Assembly (NCBI RefSeq): GCF_013055795.1 | Contig: NZ_JABETO010000048.1 | Span: forward strand, 1 to 37,707 | DNA length: 37,707 nt | Direction: 5' to 3' | DNA from: Streptomyces sp. I05A-00742 | Lineage (GTDB): Bacteria; Actinomycetota; Actinomycetes; Streptomycetales; Streptomycetaceae | In this document: piece after piece, positions 6,321 through 12,803 of the stretch | How the letters are laid out: each line of letters opens with the position of its first letter | Position numbering within the stretch: position 1 is the stretch's first letter | Notes under the pieces: generated by a model | Told to the model about the DNA's origin: nothing | Database searches by the model: none | Seen by the model: only the letters and a program-made list of their open reading frames with translations | Made by a program: the position numbers and the translations under genes

Positions 6321-7112
6321 TCAGGAGAGCGGCAGGCCGTGGGCGGTCCAGCGGTCGCCGCGGCTCTCGACGACCAGCGGGAGCCCGAAGCACTTCGAGA
6401 GGTTGCGGGAGGTGAGTTCGAGCTCGATGGGGCCGGCGGCGAGCACCTTGCCCTGACGGATCATCAGGACGTGGGTGAAGCCGGGGGCGATCTCCTCGAC
6501 ATGGTGGGTGACCATGATCATGGAGGGTGCGAGGGGGTCGCGGGCGAGCCGGCCGAGCCGGCGCACCAGGTCCTCGCGGCCGCCGAGGTCGAGGCCCGCG
6601 GCGGGCTCGTCCAGCATCAGCAGCTCGGGGTCGATCATCATCGCGCGGGCGATGAGGGTGCGCTTGCGCTCGCCCTCGGAGAGGGTGCCGAACTTGCGGT
6701 CCAGGTACTCGGTCATGCCCAGCACGTCGAGGAAGGCGCGGGCCCGCTGCTCGTCCACGGACTCGTAGTTCTCGTGCCAGGTGGCCGTCATCCCGTAGGC
6801 GGCGGTGAGCACCGTCTGCAGGACGGTCTGGCTGCGCGGCAGCTTGTCGGCGAGGCCGATGCCGGCGATGCCGATGCGCGGGCGCAGCTCGAAGACGTCC
6901 ACGGAGCCGAGCTTCTCGCCGAGGATGCGCGCCGTGCCCTTGGTCGGGAACAGGTAGCTGGATGCGACATTGAGGAGGGTGGTCTTGCCCGCGCCGTTGG
7001 GGCCGAGGATGACCCAGCGCTCCCCCTCCTTGACCGACCAGGAGACCTGGTCCACCAGAGCCCGGCCCTCGCGGACCACGGATACGTCCACCAGTTCCAG
7101 CACATCGCTCAT
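6321..7112 (-). CDS. ABC transporter ATP-binding protein
   Basis: 263 residues, a stand-alone nucleotide-binding domain. Walker A GPNGAGKT is at 37-44, signature LSEGE at 144-148, Walker B LLMLDEP at 164-170 and the H-loop His203 in VTHH. The sequence style (GRALVDQVSWSVKEGERWVILGPNG, C-terminal extension after 215) resembles the ModF/YlmA-like cytoplasmic ATPases rather than importers with a clear permease. No permease gene is adjacent, so partner and substrate are unknown. I start at the ATG at 7112 because GGGAGA lies about 10 nt upstream; an in-frame ATG six codons earlier would place that same GGGAGA inside the coding sequence. It is divergent from the next gene (108 bp). Confidence 0.9.
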   Translation of the reverse strand: MSDVLELVDVSVVREGRALVDQVSWSVKEGERWVILGPNGAGKTTLLNVASSYLFPTKGTARILGEKLGSVDVFELRPRIGIAGIGLADKLPRSQTVLQTVLTAAYGMTATWHENYESVDEQRARAFLDVLGMTEYLDRKFGTLSEGERKRTLIARAMMIDPELLMLDEPAAGLDLGGREDLVRRLGRLARDPLAPSMIMVTHHVEEIAPGFTHVLMIRQGKVLAAGPIELELTSRNLSKCFGLPLVVESRGDRWTAHGLPLS

Positions 7113-7220
7113 GAGCGCGTTGTCTCCCATTGCAGTTCGTCGTCGCTGGCGCCTGTCGGCGCAGCCCCCGAGGAAAACCTACGCCACCGGCCGTCATCGG
7201 CAGTCCCTAGGCTGGTTCCC

Positions 7221-8036
7221 ATGCTCGATGAACATCGTTCGGGGCGGCTCACAGCGTGGGGAAACGCCCTTCTTGCCGGTTATGTCTCACCCGATGACGC
7301 CGCGCATCACATCACCGGGGACGACGCGGTGCACCGGGTGACCGGACTGCCGGGCGAGTCCGGTCCGGTGGGCCTGACCCTCGCCCTGGGCCGGCTGCGC
7401 GCGCTGGGGGCCACCGGACTGCGGCTGGCCCTGCCCGTGCCCGGCCATCCCCTGGGCCTGACCGGGCCGCCGGAGTTCAACGCCCTTGCCCTGGAGGCGG
7501 AGGAGGCGGTCATCGCCCCGGAGGCGGGTCTTGGGCTGGTGCCCGAGGTCCGCGCCGCCGGGTCCGGGCCCGACGCGGCCGACATCCATGTGGAGGTCGT
7601 CTGGCGCTGCTCGCCGGTGCGGGACGCGCCGCCCGCCGACGTGCCGTCGCTCGGGGAGGCCGAGCGGGAGCTGGCCGAGGCGCTGCGCGAGGCGACCGCG
7701 GTGCTGACCCGGCTCGACGTGGCGGGATCGGGCCCGGTGGCCCGGGCCGCGCTGGAGGCCTACCGGGCGCGGGCCGGACGGGGCCGCGAGATCCTGGCGC
7801 CCGGATACCCGCCGCGCGCGGCGCGGGTGCTGGAGCTCGCCCAGCGGGTGGGCGCGCTGGTCGCCCTCGCGTACGGCACGGGGGACGGCGGAAGTCATGA
7901 GCACGGCGGTGCGGTGAGCGCGTCCGGGATCGCGGCCCGGGCGGCGGCGCTGCGTCCGGTGGAGCGGACGGCCCGGCGGGCCCAGGTGGCCGCGTACAAC
8001 GCCCCGGTGGAGCGCCGGGAGCGGGACAGGCCGTAG
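7221..8036 (+). CDS. conserved hypothetical protein, Streptomyces type
   Basis: 271 residues, soluble, no signal peptide or membrane span. I do not recognise a domain. It looks two-part: an N-terminal globular half (1-130) with a Gly/Leu/Pro-rich stretch around LRLALPVPGHPLGLTGPPEF, and a C-terminal helical, Ala/Arg-rich half (140-271: AERELAEALREATAVLTRLD, RVLELAQRVGALVALAYG). Codon bias is strongly typical of the genome, so it is a real gene. The ATG at 7221 lacks a Shine-Dalgarno; TAGGCT at 7208-7213 could be a -10 giving an almost leaderless mRNA. Divergent partner is the ABC ATPase gene. Confidence 0.8.
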   Translation: MLDEHRSGRLTAWGNALLAGYVSPDDAAHHITGDDAVHRVTGLPGESGPVGLTLALGRLRALGATGLRLALPVPGHPLGLTGPPEFNALALEAEEAVIAPEAGLGLVPEVRAAGSGPDAADIHVEVVWRCSPVRDAPPADVPSLGEAERELAEALREATAVLTRLDVAGSGPVARAALEAYRARAGRGREILAPGYPPRAARVLELAQRVGALVALAYGTGDGGSHEHGGAVSASGIAARAAALRPVERTARRAQVAAYNAPVERRERDRP

Positions 8037-8062
8037 GGCCCGGTTCCCGGCCCCGGACAGGG

Positions 8063-8099
8063 GGAGGCCCCGCGAGCCATGTGGTTCGCGGGGCCCTCC
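8063..8099. terminator. Bidirectional terminator hairpin
   Basis: GGAGGCCCCGCGAGCCA pairs with TGGTTCGCGGGGCCCTCC, a stem of about 17 bp with one bulge and one G-U pair and a very short loop. It lies between the convergent hypothetical gene (ends 8036) and the chaplin gene (ends 8106). Confidence 0.8.
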
Positions 8100-8105
8100 G
8101 GAGCG

Positions 8106-8354
8106 TCACTTGACGACGCAGACGTTCCCGAACGTCGGGTTCAGGAGCCCGATCAGGATGTCGATCGTGTTGCCGCACAGGTTGATCGGGACGTCCAGGG
8201 GAACCTGGATGACGTTGCCCGAGATGACGCCGGGCGAGCCCTTGGCGACGCCGTGGGCGGTGGCACCATCGTGAGCGACTGCGGTGCCGACAGAAGCGCC
8301 GGCGGCCACGCCTGCGGCGGCCAGAACGAGGGCGGCCTTTTTGGCACGGTTCAT
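8106..8354 (-). CDS. short chaplin (surface amyloid protein)
   Basis: 82 residues. Chaplins are secreted hydrophobic amyloid-forming proteins that coat aerial hyphae and spores and lower surface tension. A Sec signal peptide (MNRAKKAALVLAAAGVAAGA, cleavage near AVAHD at about 27-28) is followed by one chaplin domain with the GSPGVISGNVIQVPLDVPIN core, CGNTIDILIGLLNP and NVCVV. The two conserved cysteines (Cys60, Cys79) that form the intramolecular disulfide are present. No LPXTG sorting signal, so it is the short class (ChpE-H type). AAAGGAAG lies 6-7 nt before the ATG. It is the second of two adjacent chaplin genes, with a terminator between them. Confidence 0.95.
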   Translation of the reverse strand: MNRAKKAALVLAAAGVAAGASVGTAVAHDGATAHGVAKGSPGVISGNVIQVPLDVPINLCGNTIDILIGLLNPTFGNVCVVK

Positions 8355-8485
8355 GGGTGTCTTCCTTTGCTGGTGACCTCGCGGCCCCGGTGACGGAGTC
8401 GCGCCCTGATGAACGCCACCACCCTGCCGACGGCACGGCCGACCGCAGAGTTTGCCCTCATTCGGACGATTGATCACCCTCGGAA

Positions 8486-8511
8486 GTCGGCCCCGCGGGG
8501 GCGGGGCCGAC
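8486..8511 (-). terminator. Perfect 11-bp terminator between chaplin genes
   Basis: GTCGGCCCCGC (8486-8496) and GCGGGGCCGAC (8501-8511) form a perfect stem with a GGGG loop, 30 bp downstream of the upstream chaplin stop. It suggests the two chaplins are transcribed separately. Confidence 0.75.
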
Positions 8512-8540
8512 CGACCGTCCGGGTGAGCGTCGACGGATCG

Positions 8541-8789
8541 TCAGTCGTTGACGCAGAGGTTGCCGTGCGCCGGGTTCAGCAGGCCGACCACGTTGACCGT
8601 GTTGCCGCACAGGTTGGCGCCGACGGTGACGGGCACCTGGACGACGTTGCCGGAGACGACGCCGGGGTTGTTCTTGGAGATGGCGCCGGCGGCGGGCGCA
8701 CCCCCGTGGGCGGAAGCGATGCCGGCACCGGCGAGGGCGAGACCGCCGGCCGCGATCGTGACGGCAGCGGCCTTCTTCATGTTCTTCAC
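8541..8789 (-). CDS. short chaplin, second copy
   Basis: 82 residues from the GTG at 8789. Signal peptide (KKAAAVTIAAGGLALAGAG, cleavage near ASAHG) and one chaplin domain: NNPGVVSGNVVQVPVTVGAN, CGNTVNVVGLLNP, NLCVND. The two disulfide cysteines are present. I chose GTG over the ATG three codons later because the resulting N-terminus (KNMKKAAAVT) matches what I remember of ChpE (KNLKKAAAVT); the purine-rich GAAGAAGAA just upstream serves as ribosome site. ChpE of S. coelicolor, at the equivalent locus, lacks the cysteines, whereas this protein has them, so orthology is uncertain. Likely expressed during aerial growth; no confident developmental promoter was found. Confidence 0.94.
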   Translation of the reverse strand: MKNMKKAAAVTIAAGGLALAGAGIASAHGGAPAAGAISKNNPGVVSGNVVQVPVTVGANLCGNTVNVVGLLNPAHGNLCVND

Positions 8790-8955
8790 TTCTTCTTCTG
8801 ACCTTCCTGGAACGTTGCCACGGCCAGCCGCCGCGGTTACGTCATCAAGAACGGGCCACCGCCGATCCGGTTTCTGGGACACACCGACAATCACACGACC
8901 GCATGAATCAACGGTCGGAATGAAACGCTCCGGTGACGGGGCCCGCAGCCGCCGG

Positions 8956-9639
8956 TCAGTCGCCGATGCCGTGCCGTACCGCCCACAGGGCCGCCTGTGT
9001 GCGGTCGGCGAGGTCGAGCTTCATCAGGATGTTGGAGACGTGCGTCTTGACGGTCTTCTCCGACAGCACGAGCGCCCGCGCGATCTCCCGGTTGGACCGG
9101 CCGTCGGCGATCAGGGCGAGCACCTCCCGCTCCCGCTCGGTCAGCGCGTTGCCCCTGCCCTGGGTGCCGCCGGTGTCGTCCTGCGTCAGCAGGGCGCCCG
9201 CCACCTCGGGCTGGAGCAGCACATGCCCGGCGTGCACGGACCGGATGGCACCGGCGAGCGCCTCGGGGTCCACGTCCTTGTACACATAGCCCGCGGCGCC
9301 GGCCTTCAGGGCCGGGATCACCGTGCGCTGCTCGGTGAAGCTGGTGACCACCAGCACCCGGGCGGGGCTGTCCAGGGCGCGCAGTCTGCGCAGCGCCTCG
9401 ATGCCGTCCATGCCGGGCATCTTCACGTCCATGAGGATCACGTCGGGGCTGAGCTCCTCGGCCCGCGCCACGCCCTCGGCGCCGTCGGCGGCCTCCCCGA
9501 CCACCTCGATGTCGTCCTGGACCTCCAGGAAGGTGCGCAGCCCCTTGCGGACCACCTGGTGGTCGTCCACCAGCAGCACCCGGATCGTCCGCCCGTCGCT
9601 CACGCCCTGCCGTTTCCCTTCGGTCCGCACTTCAGCCAC
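8956..9639 (-). CDS. NarL/LuxR-family response regulator
   Basis: 227 residues. Receiver domain at about 18-135 with acidic pocket Asp25-Asp26, phospho-acceptor Asp71 (ILMDVKMPG), Thr99/Ser100 switch residues and Lys121 (YVYKD). The LuxR helix-turn-helix is at about 160-225 (LTEREREVLALIADGRSNRE, LVLSEKTVKTHVSNILMKLD). The GTG at 9639 is chosen because GGAGGT lies 5 nt upstream; this makes the gene overlap the kinase stop by 8 bp, so the pair is translationally coupled. A likely target is the divergent promoter region upstream of the kinase, which holds a perfect palindrome. The signal sensed is unknown. Confidence 0.94.
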   Translation of the reverse strand: MAEVRTEGKRQGVSDGRTIRVLLVDDHQVVRKGLRTFLEVQDDIEVVGEAADGAEGVARAEELSPDVILMDVKMPGMDGIEALRRLRALDSPARVLVVTSFTEQRTVIPALKAGAAGYVYKDVDPEALAGAIRSVHAGHVLLQPEVAGALLTQDDTGGTQGRGNALTEREREVLALIADGRSNREIARALVLSEKTVKTHVSNILMKLDLADRTQAALWAVRHGIGD

Positions 9640-10795
9640 CGGGCACCTCCATCTCGATCGCGGTGCCCTCGCCGGGCTCCGAGACAACTTTCAGCCTGCC
9701 GCCGACCCCGTTCGCCCGGTCCCGCATGGAGACCAGGCCCAGATGCCGGCCCGCGCGACGGACCGCGGAGGGGTCGAATCCGCTTCCGTCGTCGGCCACC
9801 CGCAGCACGGCGCCCTGCCCCCGGCGGCAGAGGGCGACGTCGACGTGCTCCGCGCCGGAGTGGCGCAGGGCGTTGTGCAGGGCCTCCTGGGCGACGCGCA
9901 GCAGCGCCTCCTCCTGGGCGGCCGGGAGGGCGCGCATGCCCTGCGAGGCGAAGGAGACGCGCGCGGCGTGGGCCCGGTCGAGCACCTTGATCTGGGTGCG
10001 CAGGGTGGCGACGAGGCCGTCCTCGTCCAGGCCGGCGGGGCGCAGCTCGACGACGGCGGCGCGCAGCTCGTCGGTGGCCTCGGCGGCGAGCAGGGCGACC
10101 TGGTGCAGCTCCTCCTTGGCGCGGGCCGGGTCGCGGTCCACCAGGGCCGTGGCGGCCTGGGCGGTGAGACGCAGGGAGAAGAGCTTCTGCGCCACGGCGT
10201 CGTGCAGCTCGTGGGCGAGGCGGGCGCGCTCCCCGGCGATGGTCAGCTCACGGCTGCGCTCGTAGAGACGGGCGTTGGTCAGCGCGATGGCCGCGTGCTG
10301 GGCGAGGACCGAGAGGAGCTCCTCGTCCTCCTCGGTGAAGGCGCAGCCTCCCGTCGGGGCCGTCTGCCCGTCGGTCCCCCGGTGCGCCTTGTTGGCGAGG
10401 AAGAGGACGCCCAGGTTCTCGTCGCCGTCGGCGATCGGCATGCCGATGAAGTCGGACATCTCGGGGTGGGCGGAGGGCCAGCCGCCGAAGCGCGGGTCCG
10501 CGCGGACGTCGGGCAGGCGCTGCGGCGCCTTCTCCTGGAGCATCGCCGCGAGGATGCCGTGCTGGCGGGGCAGCGGCCCGATGGCCTTCCACTCCTCGTC
10601 GCTGACGCCGTCGACGACGAACTGGGCGAACCCTCCGTGGTCGTCGGGGACCCCGAGGGCGGCGTACTCGGCGCCGAGCAGTTCGCGGGCGGAGACGACG
10701 ATGGTCTTGAGGACGTCGCGGACTTCGAGATGTCTGCTCATCGCGAGGATCGCGGTGCTCACGGCGGGCAGGCCGGAGCGTGGGCCTTGGCTCAT
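9632..10795 (-). CDS. GAF-domain sensor histidine kinase (HisKA_3 type)
   Basis: 387 residues, no membrane span, so a cytoplasmic sensor. A GAF domain occupies about 10-175 (HLEVRDVLKTIVVSARELLG, SDFIGMPIADGDENLGVLFL). The HisKA_3 dimerisation box follows (ERARLAHELHDAVAQKLFSL, phospho-acceptor His198 in ELHD). The HATPase domain contains the N box EALHNALRHS and the G motifs DDGSGFD and HLGLVSMRDRA. This resembles the DevS/NreB-like class, but no heme or Fe-S ligand set is evident. The ATG at 10795 is used because the longer frame upstream is Arg-rich and overlaps the divergent gene's promoter. It phosphorylates the overlapping downstream regulator by inference. Confidence 0.94.
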   Translation of the reverse strand: MSQGPRSGLPAVSTAILAMSRHLEVRDVLKTIVVSARELLGAEYAALGVPDDHGGFAQFVVDGVSDEEWKAIGPLPRQHGILAAMLQEKAPQRLPDVRADPRFGGWPSAHPEMSDFIGMPIADGDENLGVLFLANKAHRGTDGQTAPTGGCAFTEEDEELLSVLAQHAAIALTNARLYERSRELTIAGERARLAHELHDAVAQKLFSLRLTAQAATALVDRDPARAKEELHQVALLAAEATDELRAAVVELRPAGLDEDGLVATLRTQIKVLDRAHAARVSFASQGMRALPAAQEEALLRVAQEALHNALRHSGAEHVDVALCRRGQGAVLRVADDGSGFDPSAVRRAGRHLGLVSMRDRANGVGGRLKVVSEPGEGTAIEMEVPGG

Positions 10796-10816
10796 GCGTT
10801 CACGGTACCCAGCGGT

Positions 10817-10831
10817 GATCCGCCGCGGATC
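10817..10831. promoter_or_regulatory. Palindrome GATCCGC-C-GCGGATC, candidate operator
   Basis: A perfect 7+1+7 inverted repeat lies 22 bp upstream of the histidine kinase start and 72 bp upstream of the divergent nitroreductase start. Position and symmetry fit a dimeric regulator site, perhaps for the adjacent response regulator. No homologous site was checked. Confidence 0.35.
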
Positions 10832-10902
10832 GGCCCGGCGGCGGCGGACGGTTGGGTCCCGGGCCCTAGGCCGGAGGGCCCTGCCGCCGCCAGACTCGGG
10901 GC

Positions 10903-11601
10903 ATGTCGTCACTTACGCAGTGGACACCCACCCATGGCGAGCCCTACCGGCCGGTCCCCTACCGGCCGGGGCGGATGCCCGCCGACGAGTCGCTCGCCCG
11001 CGCCGCCGAGCTCCGGCAGCGCATGGCGGGCCGAAGGACCGTGCGCCAGTTCTCCGCCGATCCGGTGCCGGAGCAGGTGGTGCGGGACGCGATCGCGTGC
11101 GCGGCCACGGCGCCGTCCGGGGCGCACCAGCAGCCGTGGACGTTCGTCCTGGTCAAGGACCCGGAGGTGCGGAGAGGGATCCGGGAGGCGGCCGAGGAGG
11201 AGGAGCGCGTCTCGTACGCCGGGCGGCTCGGTGAGGAGTGGCTGGCGGCGCTGCGGCCGCTGGGCACGGACGAGGTGAAGCCGCACCTGACGGACGCGCC
11301 GGCGCTGATCGTGGTCTTCCAGCAGCGCTACTGGCTGGGCGAGGACGGGGTGCGGCGCAAGCACTACTACGTGGACGAGTCGGTCGGCATCGCGGTCGGG
11401 ATGCTGCTGTCGGCCCTGCATCTGTCGGGGCTGGCCGCGCTGGTGCACACGCCCAGTCCGATGCGGTTCCTGGCGGAGGCGCTGGGGCGGCCGGTGAACG
11501 AGAAGGCCTTCGCGGTGATCCCGGTGGGGTATCCGGCGGACGACTGCCGGGTTCCCGACCTGGTGCGCAAGAGCCTGGAGCAGGTTCTGGTCGAGGTCTG
11601 A
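10903..11601 (+). CDS. nitroreductase-family FMN oxidoreductase
   Basis: 232 residues. RRTVRQFSADPVP (44-56) supplies the phosphate-binding Arg residues, APSGAHQQPW (70-79) is the FMN-contacting loop, and HTPSPMRFLAEALGRPVNEK and VIPVGYPADDC complete the fold. The spacing and the GAHQQPW and LVHTPSPM motifs resemble the iodotyrosine-deiodinase/BluB side of the family rather than NfsA/NfsB. Substrate is unknown. It is divergent from the two-component genes and could be controlled by them. Weak ribosome site (CTCGGGG). Confidence 0.9.
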   Translation: MSSLTQWTPTHGEPYRPVPYRPGRMPADESLARAAELRQRMAGRRTVRQFSADPVPEQVVRDAIACAATAPSGAHQQPWTFVLVKDPEVRRGIREAAEEEERVSYAGRLGEEWLAALRPLGTDEVKPHLTDAPALIVVFQQRYWLGEDGVRRKHYYVDESVGIAVGMLLSALHLSGLAALVHTPSPMRFLAEALGRPVNEKAFAVIPVGYPADDCRVPDLVRKSLEQVLVEV

Positions 11602-11655
11602 GCGGAGGCCGCGGGGGCTCTCCCCGAAAACCGCGTACACAGGGTGCGGTGGTGG

Positions 11656-11670
11656 TCACACCGGGTGTGA
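11656..11670. promoter_or_regulatory. Palindrome TCACACC-G-GGTGTGA with nearby half sites
   Basis: A perfect 7+1+7 inverted repeat. Additional half sites GGTGTGA (11684-11690) and TCACACC (11829-11835) flank it, the last ending 2 bp before the proposed -35 of the transglycosylase promoter. This looks like a multi-site operator. It lies in the 362-bp gap between the nitroreductase and transglycosylase genes; that gap otherwise holds small GC hairpins (for example CCGCC/GGCGG near 11742-11757) and no credible gene. Confidence 0.45.
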
Positions 11671-11836
11671 TGGGGCGCTGCTCGGTGTGACGCCGCGCAT
11701 AGGACGCACATCACCTACGACACTCGGTAGTAAGGGGGTAAAACCGCCGTAAAGGCGGGGCTGAGCGGGTGCGGGGCGCGAGTCGTGGGTCGGTTCCGGG
11801 ACGGCCGACAACGAAGTCGGATAGTACGTCACACCT

Positions 11837-11865
11837 TTGCCACAGCTTTTTGCAGCCGCTAACAA
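11837..11865 (+). promoter_or_regulatory. Promoter of the transglycosylase gene (TTGCCA-17-TAACAA)
   Basis: TTGCCA at 11837-11842 and TAACAA at 11860-11865 are 17 bp apart. Transcription would start near 11872, which coincides with the first base of the 5' stem described in the next entry. This gives a 5' leader of about 92 nt. Confidence 0.5.
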
Positions 11866-11871
11866 TTGCCC

Positions 11872-11963
11872 AGTCGCAGGGCGCCGTAGATCGAGAAACG
11901 GCGCTTCATCCGCGCCGATCCGGCCACTGCGACTCACGCGATTGGAAGAGGTTCAGCTCAGTC
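11872..11963 (+). promoter_or_regulatory. Structured 5' leader of the transglycosylase mRNA
   Basis: AGTCGCAG (11872-11879) pairs perfectly with CTGCGACT (11927-11934). Inside, GCGCCGT (11881-11887) pairs with ACGGCGC (11898-11904). The GGCGC of that hairpin's 3' arm (11900-11904) can instead pair with GCGCC at 11912-11916, giving two alternative folds. GGAAGAGG follows outside the closing stem and may serve as the ribosome site. I could not match it to a known riboswitch; it does not show the c-di-AMP (ydaO) consensus as I remember it. Confidence 0.45.
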
Positions 11964-12686
11964 ATGCGCTCCACCATCTCCGGCTATAGCCGTCTCACCA
12001 AGGTCCACAAGTTCTCCGCGGCGGGCATCGCCGCGGCCGGTGTGGCGGCGCTCGCGCTCGCCGTCGTCCCCGGCGGTTCCGCCGAGGGTGAGCAGCAGGC
12101 GGTCGGCGTGAAGCCCGTCGCGTGGAACGCCACGGCGTTCGGTACCGAGGGCCAGCGCGAAGAGCTCGTGAAGCAGTCGGACGCCGCCGCCGGCCAGGCC
12201 CGTGCGGAGGCGGAGGCCAAGAAGAAGGCCGCCGCCGAGGCGAAGGCCAAGGCGGACAAGGAGCGCGCCGACAAGGAGGCCGCGAGCCGTTCCGCCGAGC
12301 GCCAGCCGGTCAAGGCCGCGCCCGCCGCGCCGGCCGCGCCCGCCGCCCCGGCCCCGAAGACCTACGCGAACAACCTCGACGGCTGGATCCGCGAGGCCCT
12401 GGACGTCATGAAGGCCAAGGGCATCCCGGGCAGCTACGACGGCATCTACCGCAACATCATGCGGGAGTCGACCGGCAACCCGCAGGCCATCAACAACTGG
12501 GACTCGAACGCCGTCGCGGGCACCCCCTCCAAGGGCCTGCTCCAGGTGATCGACCCGACCTTCAAGGCGTACCACGTCGAGGGCACCTCCTGGGACATCT
12601 ACGACCCGGTCGCCAACATCACCGCCGCCTGCAACTACGCGGCCGCGGTCTACGGCTCCATGGACAACGTCAACTCGGCCTACTGA
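11964..12686 (+). CDS. secreted lytic transglycosylase (SLT domain)
   Basis: 240 residues. An N-terminal signal peptide (hydrophobic run about 20-37, cleavage near GGSAEG) is followed by a highly charged Ala/Lys/Glu coiled-coil (about 65-115), a Pro/Ala hinge (about 117-130) and a C-terminal SLT lysozyme-like domain (about 137-240). The domain shows IYRNIMRESTGNPQAINNWD with the catalytic Glu in the RES motif, GTPSKGLLQVIDPTFKAYHV and NITAACNYAAAVYGSM. The enzyme would cleave peptidoglycan outside the membrane, in growth, branching or spore germination. It is monocistronic, with its own promoter, structured leader and a strong terminator 21 bp after the stop. Confidence 0.94.
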   Translation: MRSTISGYSRLTKVHKFSAAGIAAAGVAALALAVVPGGSAEGEQQAVGVKPVAWNATAFGTEGQREELVKQSDAAAGQARAEAEAKKKAAAEAKAKADKERADKEAASRSAERQPVKAAPAAPAAPAAPAPKTYANNLDGWIREALDVMKAKGIPGSYDGIYRNIMRESTGNPQAINNWDSNAVAGTPSKGLLQVIDPTFKAYHVEGTSWDIYDPVANITAACNYAAAVYGSMDNVNSAY

Positions 12687-12706
12687 TCCGAGCGGCACGT
12701 CCGAAG

Positions 12707-12751
12707 AAAAGGGCGGTGACATCCGGTTCCCCGGGTGTCACCGCCCTTTTT
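12707..12751 (+). terminator. Strong intrinsic terminator with U tract
   Basis: AAAAGGGCGGTGACATCCGG pairs with CCGGGTGTCACCGCCCTTTT around a TTCC loop and is followed by T. A 20-bp stem with one G-U pair plus an A/U flank is a textbook bidirectional terminator, placed between the transglycosylase and the convergent ABC gene. Confidence 0.93.
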
Positions 12752-12803
12752 GCTGCCGCAATTCCCCGCGATTTCCCGCGGCTTCCTGCGCCTTCCCTGA
12801 GTT

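Noticed and set aside
7287..8436. Minus-strand frames opposite the 271-residue hypothetical gene
   Set aside because: Codon bias and the divergent arrangement favour the plus-strand frame; the alternatives are Arg/Pro-rich shadows.
11602..11963. c-di-AMP (ydaO/yuaA) riboswitch upstream of the transglycosylase
   Set aside because: The setting is typical for one, but the expected conserved blocks around CCGxCAGCUAACC were not found; a different structured leader is described instead.
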